From Dallia pectoralis (taxonomy: Eukaryota > Chordata > Actinopteri > Esociformes > Umbridae): a stretch of 64,000 nt of DNA. The position numbers were made by a program, and so were the translations under genes. Location of the stretch: contig CM055740.1 of the NCBI GenBank assembly GCA_029465975.1, positions 2,353,267 to 2,417,266 of the forward strand, written 5' to 3'. The notes under the pieces were generated by a model. It was not told the DNA's origin, made no database searches, and worked only from the letters and a program-made list of their open reading frames with translations. This document shows, one piece after another, positions 1 to 34,376 of this stretch (positions within the stretch are counted from its first letter, which is position 1; each line of letters opens with the position of its first letter).

Positions 1-162
1 GACAAGCCTTGGAGTGCCCTAAGCAGCATGTCTGGCATGAGCGTGAGTGGCCGGGTCGACCATGACACCCCTGGGGTGTCGTTGTCCTGCGTCTCTGCCC
101 TGCCCTGCAGTCCATCCTGTCTCATCCAGCACTCACACTCCCCCATCCCATCGTTTCTCTAA
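1..162 (+). CDS. kcnc1: C-terminus of a Kv3-type voltage-gated potassium channel (partial)
   Basis: Frame 1 is open from the window edge to TAA at 160-162, giving 53 codons. The peptide begins DKPWSALSSMSG and ends HSHSPIPSFL. Kv3 channels (KCNC family) have an alternative C-terminus that, as I recall it, runs EKSRSLNN and ends RSRSPIPSIL, so both ends of this fragment resemble it. The position also fits: in human, KCNC1 lies beside SERGEF and converges on it, and here the fragment is on the + strand facing the sergef 3' end. Kv3 channels carry fast delayed-rectifier current in fast-spiking neurons; this tail is cytoplasmic and varies by splicing. A GTGAGT at 43-48 and a CAG at 107-109 could instead form a short intron, which would change the end. 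The family is moderately likely; which paralogue is inferred from synteny only. Confidence 0.5.
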   Translation, partial: DKPWSALSSMSGMSVSGRVDHDTPGVSLSCVSALPCSPSCLIQHSHSPIPSFL

Positions 163-537
163 AACTCTGCGACGGTTGACCGGGAGACTTTGGCCCTGTC
201 CAGAATCATGCCCCAGGGCTTTCCTCTATTCTCTAGTCGCTTGTGGAAGTCTTATGAAGCGGGCTCAATGTGAAGCCTTGTGGTGGTAACAATCCTGTGA
301 GACCTCCACAAGTGTCCAGGGGTTTGCTTCTGGACATATCCTGTCAATATGTGACCGACTGCTCTCTGCTCTTCTCTTCTCTCTCCCGTCAAATTTGGTT
401 TTCCAGCCGTTGCCACGTCTCCTTGTTTTCCTCTTGTTTTGTTAATCGCCTCTCCTGTCCGATCTGTCTCGAAATTGGGATAACGGCACGAATGCCTCAG
501 CTCGAGGTGTTAGCGTGGCCTCAGCGCCAGCCTCTGT

Positions 538-899
538 CATAGGGCCTCAGCCCAGTTCATAGGGCCTCAGCCCAGTTCATAGGGCCACAGCCCAGTTCAT
601 AGGGCCTCAGCCCAGTTCATAGGGCCTCAGCCCAGTTCATAGGGCCTCAGCCCAGTTCATAGGGCCTCAGCCCAGTTCATAGGGCCTCAGCCCAGTTCAT
701 AGGGCCTCAGCCCAGTTCATAGGGCCACAGCCCAGTTCATAGGGCCTCAGCCCAGTTCATAGGGCCACAGCCCAGTTCATAGGGCCTCAGCCCAGTTCAT
801 AGGGCCACAGCCCAGTTCATAGGGCCACAGCCCAGTTCATAGGGCCTCAGCCCAGTTCATAGGGCCTCAGCCCAGTTCATAGGGCCTCAGCCCAGTTCA
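538..899. repeat. 20-bp minisatellite, about 18 copies, in the putative kcnc1 3'UTR
   Basis: The unit agggcctcagcccagttcat is repeated with a strict 20-bp period. The only common variant is ccacag for cctcag, present in about five units. It lies between the kcnc1-like stop codon (162) and an AATAAA at 1088-1093, so it may be transcribed as 3'UTR. Confidence 0.95.
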
Positions 900-1087
900 G
901 CCGCAGTTAAGCACTGATGATATAAGCAGTCTGACATCCCACTGAGTCGGCATTCTGTTACGCCTCGTAGTTAAATGGTTTCTACCTTTGTTTCATTGCC
1001 TGTTGCTCTGTTGGCTTTGGACCTCTCATAATTTGACTCTTCGTTCCATATGACCTTCTCATCTGCTTTTTAAAACAAAACTTGTGA

Positions 1088-1093
1088 AATAAA
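1088..1093 (+). other. Candidate polyadenylation signal AATAAA for the kcnc1-like gene
   Basis: The AATAAA hexamer lies about 930 bp after the stop codon at 162. It is the first canonical hexamer I noticed on the + strand after that stop. Usage cannot be judged from sequence alone. Confidence 0.35.
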
Positions 1094-1197
1094 GACAATT
1101 TCATAAGATGTATTTATTTCCTGCTTTATGATGTTTATGATGCTGAAGCTATGATTTTATTTATTGGAAGTCCACATCTGCCAGCTGATATTTCCTG

Positions 1198-1276
1198 AGT
1201 CCCAAATGGTGCCCACTTCTCTCCGTGTGCACTAATTGGAGTGCACATTCTAAGAATAGGGTGCAATTTGGGCAGC
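1198..1276. repeat. Interspersed fish repeat fragment (CCCAAATGG / GTGCACTA family)
   Basis: The segment has the pattern of a dispersed element seen again near 8736, 28012, 34254, 44651 and 57440: CCCAAATGG, GTGCACTA, AATAGGGTGC, then TTTGGG. The flanking DNA at 900-1197 and 1277-1795 is AT-rich and shows no gene or array to me. Confidence 0.45.
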
Positions 1277-1795
1277 AGACCAGTTGGTGGGAATCTCCCA
1301 ATAAGTATTTAATTGATGCAAAGTGGAGACGTTCAAAACATGTATGAAAAGACTTGATAAAGACTATAACTCTGAAAGTGGATGTTCTACTCTGTTCTGA
1401 TCCTGGAGGGGAATGGGGACGTTTCTTCTGATACTAATGATGCTACGTTTGTTGTCAACAGAGACTAAACTGTCATTTCATTTGCATGTGTGGCATGAGA
1501 TTATGTTCAACGAGAAGCAAACTGTTTGACATGTAAGAAAAACAATGTTTTCTTTCAGAAGCTTCTTCCAACCTTTTATGCACAAGCTGCTTATTCTATA
1601 GCAAGAGACTTATAGCAGAAAAAATGTCATGTAGCTGCCATTTCTTGCCTTTCCCAAATTCATATATTGTTTACGAACTTATGAAATAATTCACTACAGG
1701 GATCTCCATCTTAAAGAGAAACGCTTAAACGTATATTTCAGACTTCATAAAAAAAGATGTTTGCATTTTTGCATTGCTTTTAGTTTAACAACACA

Positions 1796-2420
1796 CAGCA
1801 ATGCAGAGGTGATAATGCGTACAGATAAACAACACATAACAACACAGATGTGATAATGCGTACAGATAAACAACACAGAGGTGATAATGCGTACAGATAA
1901 ACAACACATAACAACACAGATGTGATAATGCGTACAGATAAACAACACAGAGGTGATAATGCGTACAGATAAACAACACATAACAACACAGATGTGATAA
2001 TGCGTACAGATAAATAACACAGAGGTGATAATGCGTACAGATAAACAACACAGAGGTGATAATGCGTACAGATAAACAACACATAACAACACAGATTTGA
2101 TAATGCGTGTAGATAAACAACACATAACAACACAGATGTGATAATGCGTGTAGATAAACAACACATAACAACACAGATGTGATAATGCGTACAGATAAAC
2201 AACACATAACACAGAGGTGATAATGCGTGTAGATAAACAACACATAACACAGAGGTGATAATGCGTACAGATAAACAACACATAACAACACAGATGTGAT
2301 AATGCGTGTAGATAAACAACACATAACAACACAGATGTGATAATGTGTGTAGATAAACAACACATAACACAGAGGTGATAATGCGTACAGATAAACAACA
2401 CATAACAACACAGAGGTGAT
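1796..2420. repeat. Minisatellite of composite 26- to 41-bp units
   Basis: Units share gtgataatgcgtacagataa and differ by the presence of an extra acataacaac segment and by cagagg or cagatg. Because the array has no internal stops in several - strand frames, it yields about 200-codon spurious frames. The region 2421-4235 after it holds no gene I can support. Confidence 0.95.
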
Positions 2421-4235
2421 ATACTTTGACTTAAGTCTTTGATTTACTTATTTATCAGTGACATTCATCCTGATATAAGTGAAAATGTATCCTGTTAAAT
2501 TTGGACAAGGTCTCACATTTCCTTTTATCTGATCTTGTCTCTGCTGTGATGGTGCTTGGTGTTTACTGTTAAGCCATTGTGAAGACGATTTACATGTCAA
2601 AAGAGATACAGGTGAACTATACGTGCTGCAGTCCAAGTGCAGAACATATAGTATGGTTTTGGGGAATTATTGGTGAATGCATGTATTTTACATTATGCAA
2701 AAATGTACATTTAAAAAAAATACGCTGCATGAAATAAATTTTGTATTCAACCGTTTTTTAGACTCTGTTTTTATTTAAACGACATGCATCCATCCTGGGG
2801 GCTAGCGGTTGTTATTTGGTTGTATTTTGGTTCGTTGTCTGACAGCCCCTCTGTTCTGGGACACAGTGTGCTTACATATGAGTTGGGGATTATGGGGAGC
2901 ATGACATAACCATGACACAATGACCAAACAAAGCATGACAACAACTACGCTGATCGTCCGTACACCCAAATGTGCAACAGACAAAAGCATGACATGGGCA
3001 TGAATATTAACCCCTCCCAACAATACAACGTGTGCATACAAACAGTGCTTCTCCATCAGAAGCCTCTGCCTTGGCTGAAAGCATGGGAGATATACATGGT
3101 AAAGCCGCCACCCCTTACCATGATGACACACTAACGGGGCATTGTTTTAATAACCGTCAATCAACCAGTTGCCCCGACAACCACCACGCTCTCCGCGGTT
3201 CTAGCCGTGGCAGACTAGCCTAGCGACCAGCCGTCTCCATCCGTTCTCCGACCCTCCATGCGTGACCTGCTGTAATAATTTTCTGTGTTGTTGTTGTGTT
3301 TTTTATATGTTTGTAGAGACCACCCAGCGACAGCGCCGGAGCAGACAAGCCGCCTCAGACTCCGTTTGTGTAATGAATCACGGTGTTCCCACCACAATGT
3401 GTATGACCCATAAAAAGACCCCAACGCACCAGCCCAAACCCACCACCTGATTACACCCCGACCTACACGCTGGTGTGTGTGTGTAAATATACACAAATAT
3501 ACACACGGGTGGGACATAAATGAACGGATGATGCCGTGGCAACCTGTACGCTTCAGACATGACAGTTCCCTGACGTCTGTGCGGCACGCTAGTTTTGTCG
3601 GGGTCTCGTTAAGTCTGCAGCCGTCAGAAGTAGCGGACCACACAGACGCACCCTGTTCCGAGACGCACCCTGACCCGGCGTAAATGTGCCAGAGGGAGTT
3701 GTGTTGTCAAGCCTTTTGTAGCTGAGTATCTGTGACTGGTTATTGTGCTGTGATGTCATGTTGCCTATGTTGGTTGTGTGCGTGCTAAGTGCCTGTAAAT
3801 ATGCTTTCATGTGCAGCAGTTTTGTGCTAGAACTCCCAAATGTTTTTTTTTGGGGGGGGGGTCAAATATTTGTGCTGCCTTTGTTAAAAAAAAGACATGT
3901 TGCTGTGATCAGTTCTATCCTATTATACACATCATATCAGGCCAGCCAGACGACATCTAGGTTAAAGCAAATTCTTCCCTGGGAAGATTTCACTGTTGTT
4001 TTACATCGTAATGATGACAACCAATATAATATCCACTTTTTGCGCTGTTTGCATCTGTGAACTTTTAACATTCCTTTTGTAATGATTAGAAGTAACAAAT
4101 ACGGTTGACATGAATTCAGGTCAAACATAGGTAACAGCATTATTCAATTACATTCATTAAAAAGATCTGATTTCCTGTCGGTCACTTACAAACCTACTAC
4201 AGCGTTGGTCAAGCAACTTCCACTCTAGGGCAAAC

Positions 4236-4640
4236 AAACTCAAATACAAAGCAACACGCTCAGATACAAACTAACTTACTCAGTTACAAACTAACTCACT
4301 CATATACAAACTAACTCACTCAGATACAAACTAACTCACTCAGATACAAACTAACTCACTCAGATACAAAGTAACTAACTCACTCAGATACAAACCAACT
4401 CACTTAGATACAAACCAACTCAGTCAGATACAAACAAATACACTCAGATACAAAGTAACTAACTCACTCAGATACAAACCAACTCACTTAGATACAAACT
4501 AACTCACTCAGATACAAATCAACTCACTCAGATACAAACCAACTCACTCAGATACAAATCAACTCACTCAGATACAAATCAACTCACTCAGATAGTAACT
4601 AACTCACTCAGATACAAACCAACTCACAGATACAAACTTG
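4236..4640. repeat. About 20-bp minisatellite (actcagatacaaactaactc)
   Basis: About 20 degenerate copies of a 20-bp unit, with occasional 4-bp insertions (taac) and substitutions. No coding potential is visible. Confidence 0.9.
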
Positions 4641-4929
4641 AGGAATCAACAGAGTATTTCAGTAGAATAACAACGGGGAATCCTTGTTTTTCATTGGCTG
4701 ATGCAACGTCCAAATACCAAGAGTCAATTTTTTTTTTTTGCGTGTTAACATCCGGTTTGTTTCTGCTCATGGAGTCGTGAGCGGTTTCTGCAGAGGAATT
4801 GTTCAGCCCCGATCAGGTTTTGGAGATAACTAAAACAACTTTGGGTGCCTAGTTTTTCCTCATGGGCAAATCTGTCTGCCTGTTTTGATTCCTATGAGCA
4901 CAACCGAAGTTGAAATGGGTTGTAGTTAA

Positions 4930-5447
4930 AGGCTAACCCTAAACCTAACCCTAAACCTAACCCCTAAAATAACGCTAACCCTAAACCTAACGCTAACCCT
5001 AAACATAACGCTAACCCTAAACATAACGCTTACCCTAAACATAACGCTAAACCTAAACCTAAACATAACGTTAACCCTAAACATAACCCTAAACCTAACC
5101 CTAAACATAACGCTAACCCTAAACCTAACGCTAACCGTAAACATAACGCTAAACCTAAACATAACGCTAAACCTAACGCTAACCCTAAACCTAACACTAA
5201 CCCTGAACCTAACCCTAAACCTAACACTAACCCTGAACCTAACCCTAAACCTAACGCTAACCCTGAACCTAACGCTAACCCTAACGCTAACCCTGAACAT
5301 AACGCTTACCCTAAACCTAACGCTAACCCTAAACCCAACGCTAACCCTAAACCTAACGCTAACCCTGAACCTAACGCTAACCCTAAACCCAACGCTAACC
5401 CTAAACCTAACGCTAACCCTAAACCTAACACTAACCCTAAACCTAAC
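4930..5447. repeat. Telomere-like 18-bp array (ctaaccctaaacctaacg)
   Basis: About 500 bp of hexamers derived from CTAACC are organised as trimers: CTAACC, CTAAAC, CTAACG. The vertebrate telomere repeat read on this strand is CCCTAA, and it occurs in most units but almost never in direct succession. It is therefore a degenerate, internally amplified telomere-like array rather than a pure interstitial telomere. The region 5448-6160 after it is AT-rich with nothing recognised. Confidence 0.9.
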
Positions 5448-6161
5448 GTCATTTTTTTGTTTTTTCACCTGACTCAATTTGTTGAACAGATCTGACCGTA
5501 AACAATTGCCAGATCGTTGTCACTCATCGAAGTGGAAAAGTGCCTACATGTTGATTCATTTGGAAGGAATTTGAATTTATCAACACGGAAGACAAATGAG
5601 CACCTCCAGCAGAAACATTTAGTCAGCAGAACAACATCTGAAGGATACAGAACTTTTCACAGTCAGAAGAAAGCGGCATTAAAAACATTATAAGATAAAC
5701 CCAAAATATATTGTTCAGGGTGAATAACATCAAAATAAACTAAATGTACTAACTACTTATTTGGTTGGCCTATCACTTTACTGAAAGGCCTTAGGTATAA
5801 ATATACTCTTCCTTCCTGTGGGAATAGTATAATGCTAAAAATGTATTATAAGCATTTATAAAACCTTCATAATGCCATAGTTAAAGCTTATATTGGGCCC
5901 AGGATGGTCCTGCAAAAACTATATTTCCACATGATCCCCGTTAAATATATTATAAATGCCTGAATTTAAAAAACAACCTCTTTTTCTCAAGGTCATGAAT
6001 AGTTTTAGATACGTGCACATACAGGAACCACACATGCGTGTGTATACAAACAAGCTTCTCAATGTGTAAAAAGTAGCACCCACACCAGAATAACACAACG
6101 CTGTAAAAACAGTCATACATGCTAATGATGAGCCTTAGATAAAAGCAGTAAGGCATGGAGG

Positions 6162-6861
6162 AGTGTGGAATATGGTGTGTGGAATAAGGTGTGTGGAATA
6201 TGGTGTGGAATAGTGTGTGGAATATGGAGGTGGAATATGGTGTGGAATATAGAGGTGGAATATGGTGTGGAATAGTGTGTGGAATATGGAGGTGGAATAT
6301 GGTGTGGAATAGTGTGTGGAATATGGAGGTGGAATATGGTGTGGAATATAGAGGTGGAATATGGTGTGGAATAGTGTGTGGAATATGGAGGTGGAATATG
6401 GTGTGGAATATAGAGGTGGAATATGGTGTGGAATAGTGTGTGGAATATGGAGGTGGAATATGGTGTGGAATATAGAGGTGGAATATGGTGTGGAATAGTG
6501 TGTGGAATATAGAGGTGGAATATGGTGTGGAATATAGAGGTGGAATATGGTGTGGAATATAGAGGTGGAATATGGTGTGGAATAGTGTGTGGAATATGGT
6601 GTGGAATAGTGTGTGGAATATGGAGGTGGAATATGGTGTGGAATATAGAGGTGGAATATGGTGTGGAATAGTGTGTGGAATATGGAGGTGGTATATGGTG
6701 TGGAATATAGAGGTGGAATATGGTGTGGAATAGTGTGTGGAATATGGAGGTGGTATATGGTGTGGAATATAGAGGTGGAATATGGTGTGGAATAGTGTGT
6801 GGAATATGGAGGTGGAATATGGTGTGGAATATGGTGTGGAATATGGTGTGGAATATGGTAT
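6162..6861. repeat. Composite minisatellite built from ggaatatggtgt modules
   Basis: Three modules are shuffled in varying order over 700 bp: ggaatatggtgt, ggaatagtgtgt and ggaatatagaggt. The order varies but recurring higher-order blocks of 60-75 bp are visible. There is no gene in it. Confidence 0.95.
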
Positions 6862-7053
6862 TCCTAAGGCTGCTTTAAAGCATGTGACATAAAACCAATT
6901 AATGGTGCCAACTAATTATTAGAACTTAGCAACCCATGCCATTCAATTACAACTGTGGTTTGAACCGAGTGTGGGTTCAATATGAGCAAATACACCACCC
7001 ACGTGACAAAACATTACAGGTCCATAATAGCAAATAGGCATATTGATTGCTGG

Positions 7054-7376
7054 TGGTGTATTGTGAACGCAATGCGCGTATTGTGAACGCAACGCGCGTA
7101 TTGAAAACGCAACGCGCGTACTGTGAACACATTATGTGTATTGTGAACACATTATGTGTATTGTGAACACACCACGCGTACTGTGAACACATTATGTGTA
7201 TTGTGAACGCACCACGTGTATTGTGAACACATTATGTGTATTGTGAACGCACCACGTGTATTGTGAACACATTATGTGTATTGTGAACGCACCACGTGTA
7301 TTGTGAACACATTATGTGTATTGTGAACGCACCACGTGTATTGTGAACACATTATGTGTATTGTGAACACACCACG
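7054..7376. repeat. 20-bp minisatellite with 40-bp dimer structure
   Basis: Units of the type tattgtgaacacattatgtg alternate with tattgtgaacgcaccacgtg, so most of the array has a 40-bp higher-order period. The left edge holds diverged units with gcaacgcgcg. The region 7377-7916 shows no feature I can name. Confidence 0.93.
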
Positions 7377-7916
7377 GCTGAGGGCTGCATCCAGGAAGTC
7401 AGAGCAGCTCTAAGCCACGGCGTGTTGGCCATAAACCACGCCCCCTCTGGCCTTACGGCTTAAATAACCACCCCATAACGCAATTAACTATGCAAGAAGG
7501 CTTTACACAAGTGCAGTCATCAGTTTACCATGTTTCTAAGGACAAAACAGTCGTTTCCGTTATCCAGTGGTTACAAAGGGACCAACCATTGCGAACATAC
7601 TGCCTAACGATTGGCTGATATGCCCAGGTGCTTCCTGACAAAACACATCTGGATTTATAGGTGCCAATGAAATTAGCTGAGAATGGACGCAAACAAAAAC
7701 TGAAAAAACAGGTTGGCATTAATTAGACAGCAAAGGAAAGTGAATGGTTCAAAACTCGTAGGAACTATTTGACGTTGTCTAATGAGATAATGTAAAGAAA
7801 CGGTTGCAAAGTGTTTGGAAACATTATCCACGGGTTGCCCTAATTAATGTGACTCAGCAGAAATGTATTCGTAACAGAATATTTATTAATTCGTAACTGA
7901 ACTAACAGGCAACTGA

Positions 7917-8107
7917 TACATTATGTGAGTATAAATGAAGGGTGCGTTTGGTTTGAACACCGTACATTATGTGAGTATAAATGAAGGGTGCGTTTGGTTT
8001 GAACACCGTACATTATGTGAGTATAAATGAAGGGTGCGTTTGGTTTGAACACCGTACATTATGTGAGTATAAATGAAGGGTGCGTTTGGTTTGAACACCG
8101 TACATTA
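7917..8107. repeat. 46-bp minisatellite, 4 nearly identical copies
   Basis: The units begin tacattatgtgagtataaat and end gtttgaacaccg. The copies are essentially identical, which suggests a recent expansion. AT-rich unassigned DNA follows to about 8735. Confidence 0.93.
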
Positions 8108-8735
8108 TGTGAATATAAACATTTCAATAAAAACAAACAAGGTGTTTTCTCAAGTTCATTGGTAGTTTAAAATGGTTTGTTGTTGAGGGATTTTCTGTCA
8201 ATTATTTCTGAATTGTTCTGAACAATTCAGACTTGTACAATAAATAGTGACAACATAAAATAAAAATCAGAACACAATTATTTCTCAATGAGTGTTGCTT
8301 TATTTTTTGTAAAGGTTAAATATGGTCCTTGTGTACGTTCACAATAAGCATGTTATAATTCATCAATGCATACAGGACTCCCATTTCATATTGTCTCCGT
8401 ATCAATAGTTATAATAAAGTGTTAAACCATTGAGTTAGCCAGCCTGAGCTAATTACAAAGCAATACGTGCAACCATTAAAACACAGAAAAAATAAAATAA
8501 CAGGACAACCAAAATAACAAGACACTCTCCAGTGTTTCAAGTGAAAATCACAAATATTTTTGCAAAAACACAGTCCTGACATTGCCTGTAGGCTAAACAT
8601 GTAAGTAGAGACAACAGATATTAACCATGTAACCTCGCAGATATTGTACACATAAGTTATACTGTACTGCTTGCTATTGCACTGATAAACACACAACCAC
8701 CTGCGTAATAACTCCTAATGGCTGTGAAAGTCCCA

Positions 8736-8836
8736 GCTTGTGTCCTAAATTATACCCAATTCCCTATGTTACACCCTACGTTCAACCAAAGCCCCAAGTG
8801 CCTGCTTAGTGTTTAGGGTGCCATTCTTACCACAAG
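8736..8836. repeat. Interspersed fish repeat fragment
   Basis: It contains cccaattccctatgt and gtttagggtgccattct in the same arrangement as the other GTGCACTA / TGCCATTTGGG copies in the window, but diverged. The region 8837-9057 holds nothing recognised. Confidence 0.35.
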
Positions 8837-9057
8837 GCCAAAGCATTTGAAAGCGTAGCTGTCCAGGAGATTGAGTGTCTTCTGACAGGCCAGATCATCG
8901 TAACAGAGGAGCAGCTCATCTACGGCCACCTAATTCAACATGACATGATTGGCCGGGAGGGAACCACTCTAGGGCAGCTGGCTCATTGGCCGGCCTACAA
9001 ATCTATCATGATGACAGACAGAACAGAAGGGGGCAGATCACTCGTTAGACCATGGCT

Positions 9058-9690
9058 AGACGTGTGTCAGTAGGCGTGTGTCAGTAGGCGTGTGTCAGTA
9101 GGCATGTGTGTCAGTAGGCGTGGGGCAGTAGGCGTGTGTCAGTAGGCGTGTGTGTCAGTAGCCGTGGGGCAGTAGGCGTGTGTGTCAGTAGACGTGTGTC
9201 AGTAGGTGTGTGTCAGTAGGCGTGTGTGTCGGTAGGCGTGTGTCAGTAGACGTGTGTGTCAGTAGACTTGTGTGTCAGTAGGCGTGTGTGTCAGTACGCG
9301 TGTGTGTCAGTAGACGTGTGTGTCACTAGGCGTGTGTGTCAGTAGGCGTGTGTGTCACTAGGCGTGTGTGTCAGTAGGCGTGTGTCAGTAGGTGTGTGTC
9401 AGTAGGCGTGTGTGTCAGTAGACGTGTGTGTCAGTAGACTTGTGTGTCAGTAGGCGTGTGTGTCAGTACGCGTGTGTGTCAGTAGACGTGTGTGTCACTA
9501 GGCGTGTGTGTCAGTAGGCGTGTGTGTCAGTAGGCGTGTGTGTCAGTAGACGTGTGTGTCAGTACGCGTGTGTGTCAGTAGACGTGTGTGTCACTAGGCG
9601 TGTGTGTCAGTAGGCGTGTGTGTCACTAGGCGTGTGTGTCAGTAGGCGTGTGTCAGTAGGTGTGTGTCAGTAGGCGTGTGTGTCAGTAGG
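9058..9690. repeat. 16-bp minisatellite (gtgtgtgtcagtaggc), about 40 copies
   Basis: Units vary in GT number and at the tag trinucleotide (taggc, tagac, tacgc, cactaggc). Variant order repeats in blocks, for example the run 9227-9372 recurs after 9387. The region 9691-10305 holds no recognised gene. Confidence 0.95.
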
Positions 9691-10277
9691 CCAATCAGTC
9701 TACTGTTTGTTACTCCTCAGTCATTTCCGTCAGACGAGCTGTTCTGTGGCCAGGTGGGGGACCCAGAACAATATTTATTATGACAATGTGCAAACTGGAT
9801 GCTGACCTGAGACCTGTTGTCGGTTTGGGAGGGCGCTGACCTGGGACCTGTTGTTGGAATGGTTTTTAATGAGACTGAATTGCATATTTATTACAGTCTC
9901 CAATTTCTCACAGAAATCTGGTTTAGAAGAAAATATTGTGATTATTCACACAATACGGATGGAAACTCTTCTTGGGTCTGTTGGAATAACATGTAGAAAC
10001 ACCCTGAAAAGCCAAATTCACAGGCAGCATTGCTCTCATTTGATACGTTCAGCTGACTGGCCAATCAGAAGAGCACACAAACTAATTTCCTCCTCTTGAG
10101 AGCATTTCACTCTCTCTAGGAGTAACCGCTTTGTACATGCAGTAATAAACGTGAGATGTTTTTTAAATAATATTTCATTATCATATAACATTGAATTCAC
10201 TGTCCTGCTCAACATTACAGCGCCAGCTGGGTCCTTCTTGTCCCGTCAGGTTTTATCTATTGTCTGGATCTGGGCTC

Positions 10278-10311
10278 TTTATTCCCACGCATTTTTCTCT
10301 TTGGTTTTATT
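10278..10311 (-). other. Candidate polyadenylation signals for sergef
   Basis: Two AATAAA hexamers on the - strand (10306-10311 and 10278-10283) lie about 290-320 bp downstream of the sergef stop codon. Usage is an inference. Confidence 0.4.
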
Positions 10312-10598
10312 TGTAGTTTTTTAATTAGGCACAAAGAAACACACTGTACAACTGTAGTATATCATTAAGGACAGAGGGAGAACATATTCTAGATCCGCCA
10401 TCTTTCGCTGACACACTTTTCGATCCTGGTGCAACAGCAAGTGTGTCAGGAATGAGAATAAAAAGTTCCAAAGGCACTTTACAAGTCGTACTGAACTAAC
10501 ATGTTCCATACACTTCTGCCAAAAACAAAGCATTGGCGTGGGTCACATTATTTGGGGTTCAGATCCACAACAGTACCTGGGTACAGTGCAGATAAGCT

Positions 10599-32829
<22,231 letters not shown>

Positions 32830-32960
32830 GGGATACAAAATAAGAGTAAGGAAATACAGCCGGCTGCCGTAAAGTAGTTGTTTGCGTACGTCAGTTGTTG
32901 TCAGCCATGTTGAGTGTGGCCGAACATAGATTTTACATACTTTTGGTAATTTGTTATTTT
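32830..32960 (-). promoter_or_regulatory. Putative sergef promoter region
   Basis: This is the immediate 5' flank of the sergef start codon. It contains TACGTCA at about 32886-32892 (CRE-like half) and GCCATGTT at 32904-32911 (YY1-like). There is no obvious TATA box, as expected for a housekeeping-type promoter. The motifs are short and the assignment is weak. Confidence 0.25.
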
Positions 32961-33246
32961 ATTCCATCGATCAAATCAGTAAATAGTTAACTATTACAAA
33001 TAACTAAAGAAAAAGAATAAATAAATAAGTAAGGCCATATAATTTTTATTAGAATAGCCAAGCTTGATGGCTTAATGCAATTCGAAATCACCCATAAATT
33101 GAAGTTTTGTTTTTTACCCATGAACTAATTCATTATTTGCAATACCCGGTGTGTATAGTGATCCGAGTGTTTAAAGTACAAGAAAATAACGTGTTTGTAA
33201 TTATAACAATTTTATCACTGGCACAAATGTTCATACAAAATACACT

Positions 33247-33306
33247 AATTCTGTTGCAGATCGATAGACTTGACAAGGGGGTTGAATACTTTTGCAAGGT
33301 GCAGGC
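33247..33306. mobile_element. Possible Tc1/mariner terminal remnant
   Basis: The stretch gggggttgaatacttttgca resembles the terminal segment common in fish Tc1-like elements. No partner end or transposase remnant is visible, so this is a weak call. The surrounding 32961-33650 is AT-rich intergenic DNA. Confidence 0.25.
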
Positions 33307-33653
33307 TATAGGGAATCTCAACATATAATAGGTAAACTCACTCCCATCTGGGTGGTGGTTCATTATTACAAAAGATCGACTATAAAAAGTTATATAGGAA
33401 AACATTGTTTATTTTTTATTTCATTGAGTAGTGAATATTTGGAAGGACGATAGCCAACTTTTTTGTTATCGATTGAAATGATGAATGATTAACTTTTTTT
33501 AGAGCTCCAACCAACAGGTGGAATGTGCCAACTGTGTATCCCAGTTTAATTTGACAACACAATGCCATTTGCACTTCATTTAGTTTATAAAATCTCTAAC
33601 CAAACAAAAAACATATTACATATACCGGTACATAATATGACACACATGCACAT

Positions 33654-33659
33654 TTTATT
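33654..33659 (-). other. Candidate polyadenylation signal for tph1
   Basis: AATAAA on the - strand, about 720 bp downstream of the tph1 stop codon. Confidence 0.35.
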
Positions 33660-34253
33660 TTACCCCTTAGACATAATCAGTTCACATTTCTTTACAGTAG
33701 AAAAATAATGACATTTGACTACATGACTAAGGTTACATCTCAAAATAATTTTAATTATTAGGAACTGGATCATGAAAAAAATCTAAATATTAATATAGAC
33801 CAATTCCGTTCTAATCTCTCTCGATACATTCTTGAATACATTCTCACTTTTGAGTACATTATACTTTACACCATTGAATGAATCCCGACCACAGCCTTGC
33901 ATATACACAGCAATGGGGGTAACATATTGGACACCTTTCTGTACAAAACATCAGAAAATTAAGTTGAGTGGTTTTTAAATACATGGACTGCAGGCATAAC
34001 GATGTGTTGTCATAGAGACAGTCACAGCGATGGGGTACGAGATTTGAGTATTTACTTACACATTATGGTAGAGAAACCGTAGGACATTTTGGGGGGGAGC
34101 TCCACCCAGATCTGTCACCATGGGAGTTGCCATAACAACACCAACAGATCCACAGCCAGACAAATGATAATATAGGATAACAGGAAGTTCCCCGTCTAGG
34201 TCGTCAATCAGACTCAGGGATAATGTCGTCGAGGTCATCAGGCCCGTGTCCCG

Positions 34254-34345
34254 AATAATACCCTGTCACCCATACGGGGGCCACATGGGCCTTGGTCTGA
34301 AAGTAGTGTGCTACATAGTGGACAGGATACCATTTGGGACATGTG
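34254..34345. repeat. Interspersed fish repeat fragment in the tph1 3'UTR
   Basis: It carries aaagtagtgtgctacatagt and gataccatttgggaca, the same family as at 1198, 28012 and 44651. It begins about 30 bp after the tph1 stop codon on the coding strand, so it would be part of the mature mRNA. Confidence 0.5.
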
Positions 34346-34376
34346 GCTGCGAACTCGTAGCGCTCCAGCCTGTCAC

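Noticed and set aside
538..899. CRISPR-like array
   Set aside because: The copies are directly adjacent with no unique spacers, and the same holds for every array in this eukaryotic window.
4930..5447. True telomere or chromosome end
   Set aside because: The hexamers are mutated into a trimer, and unique DNA with genes continues on both sides.
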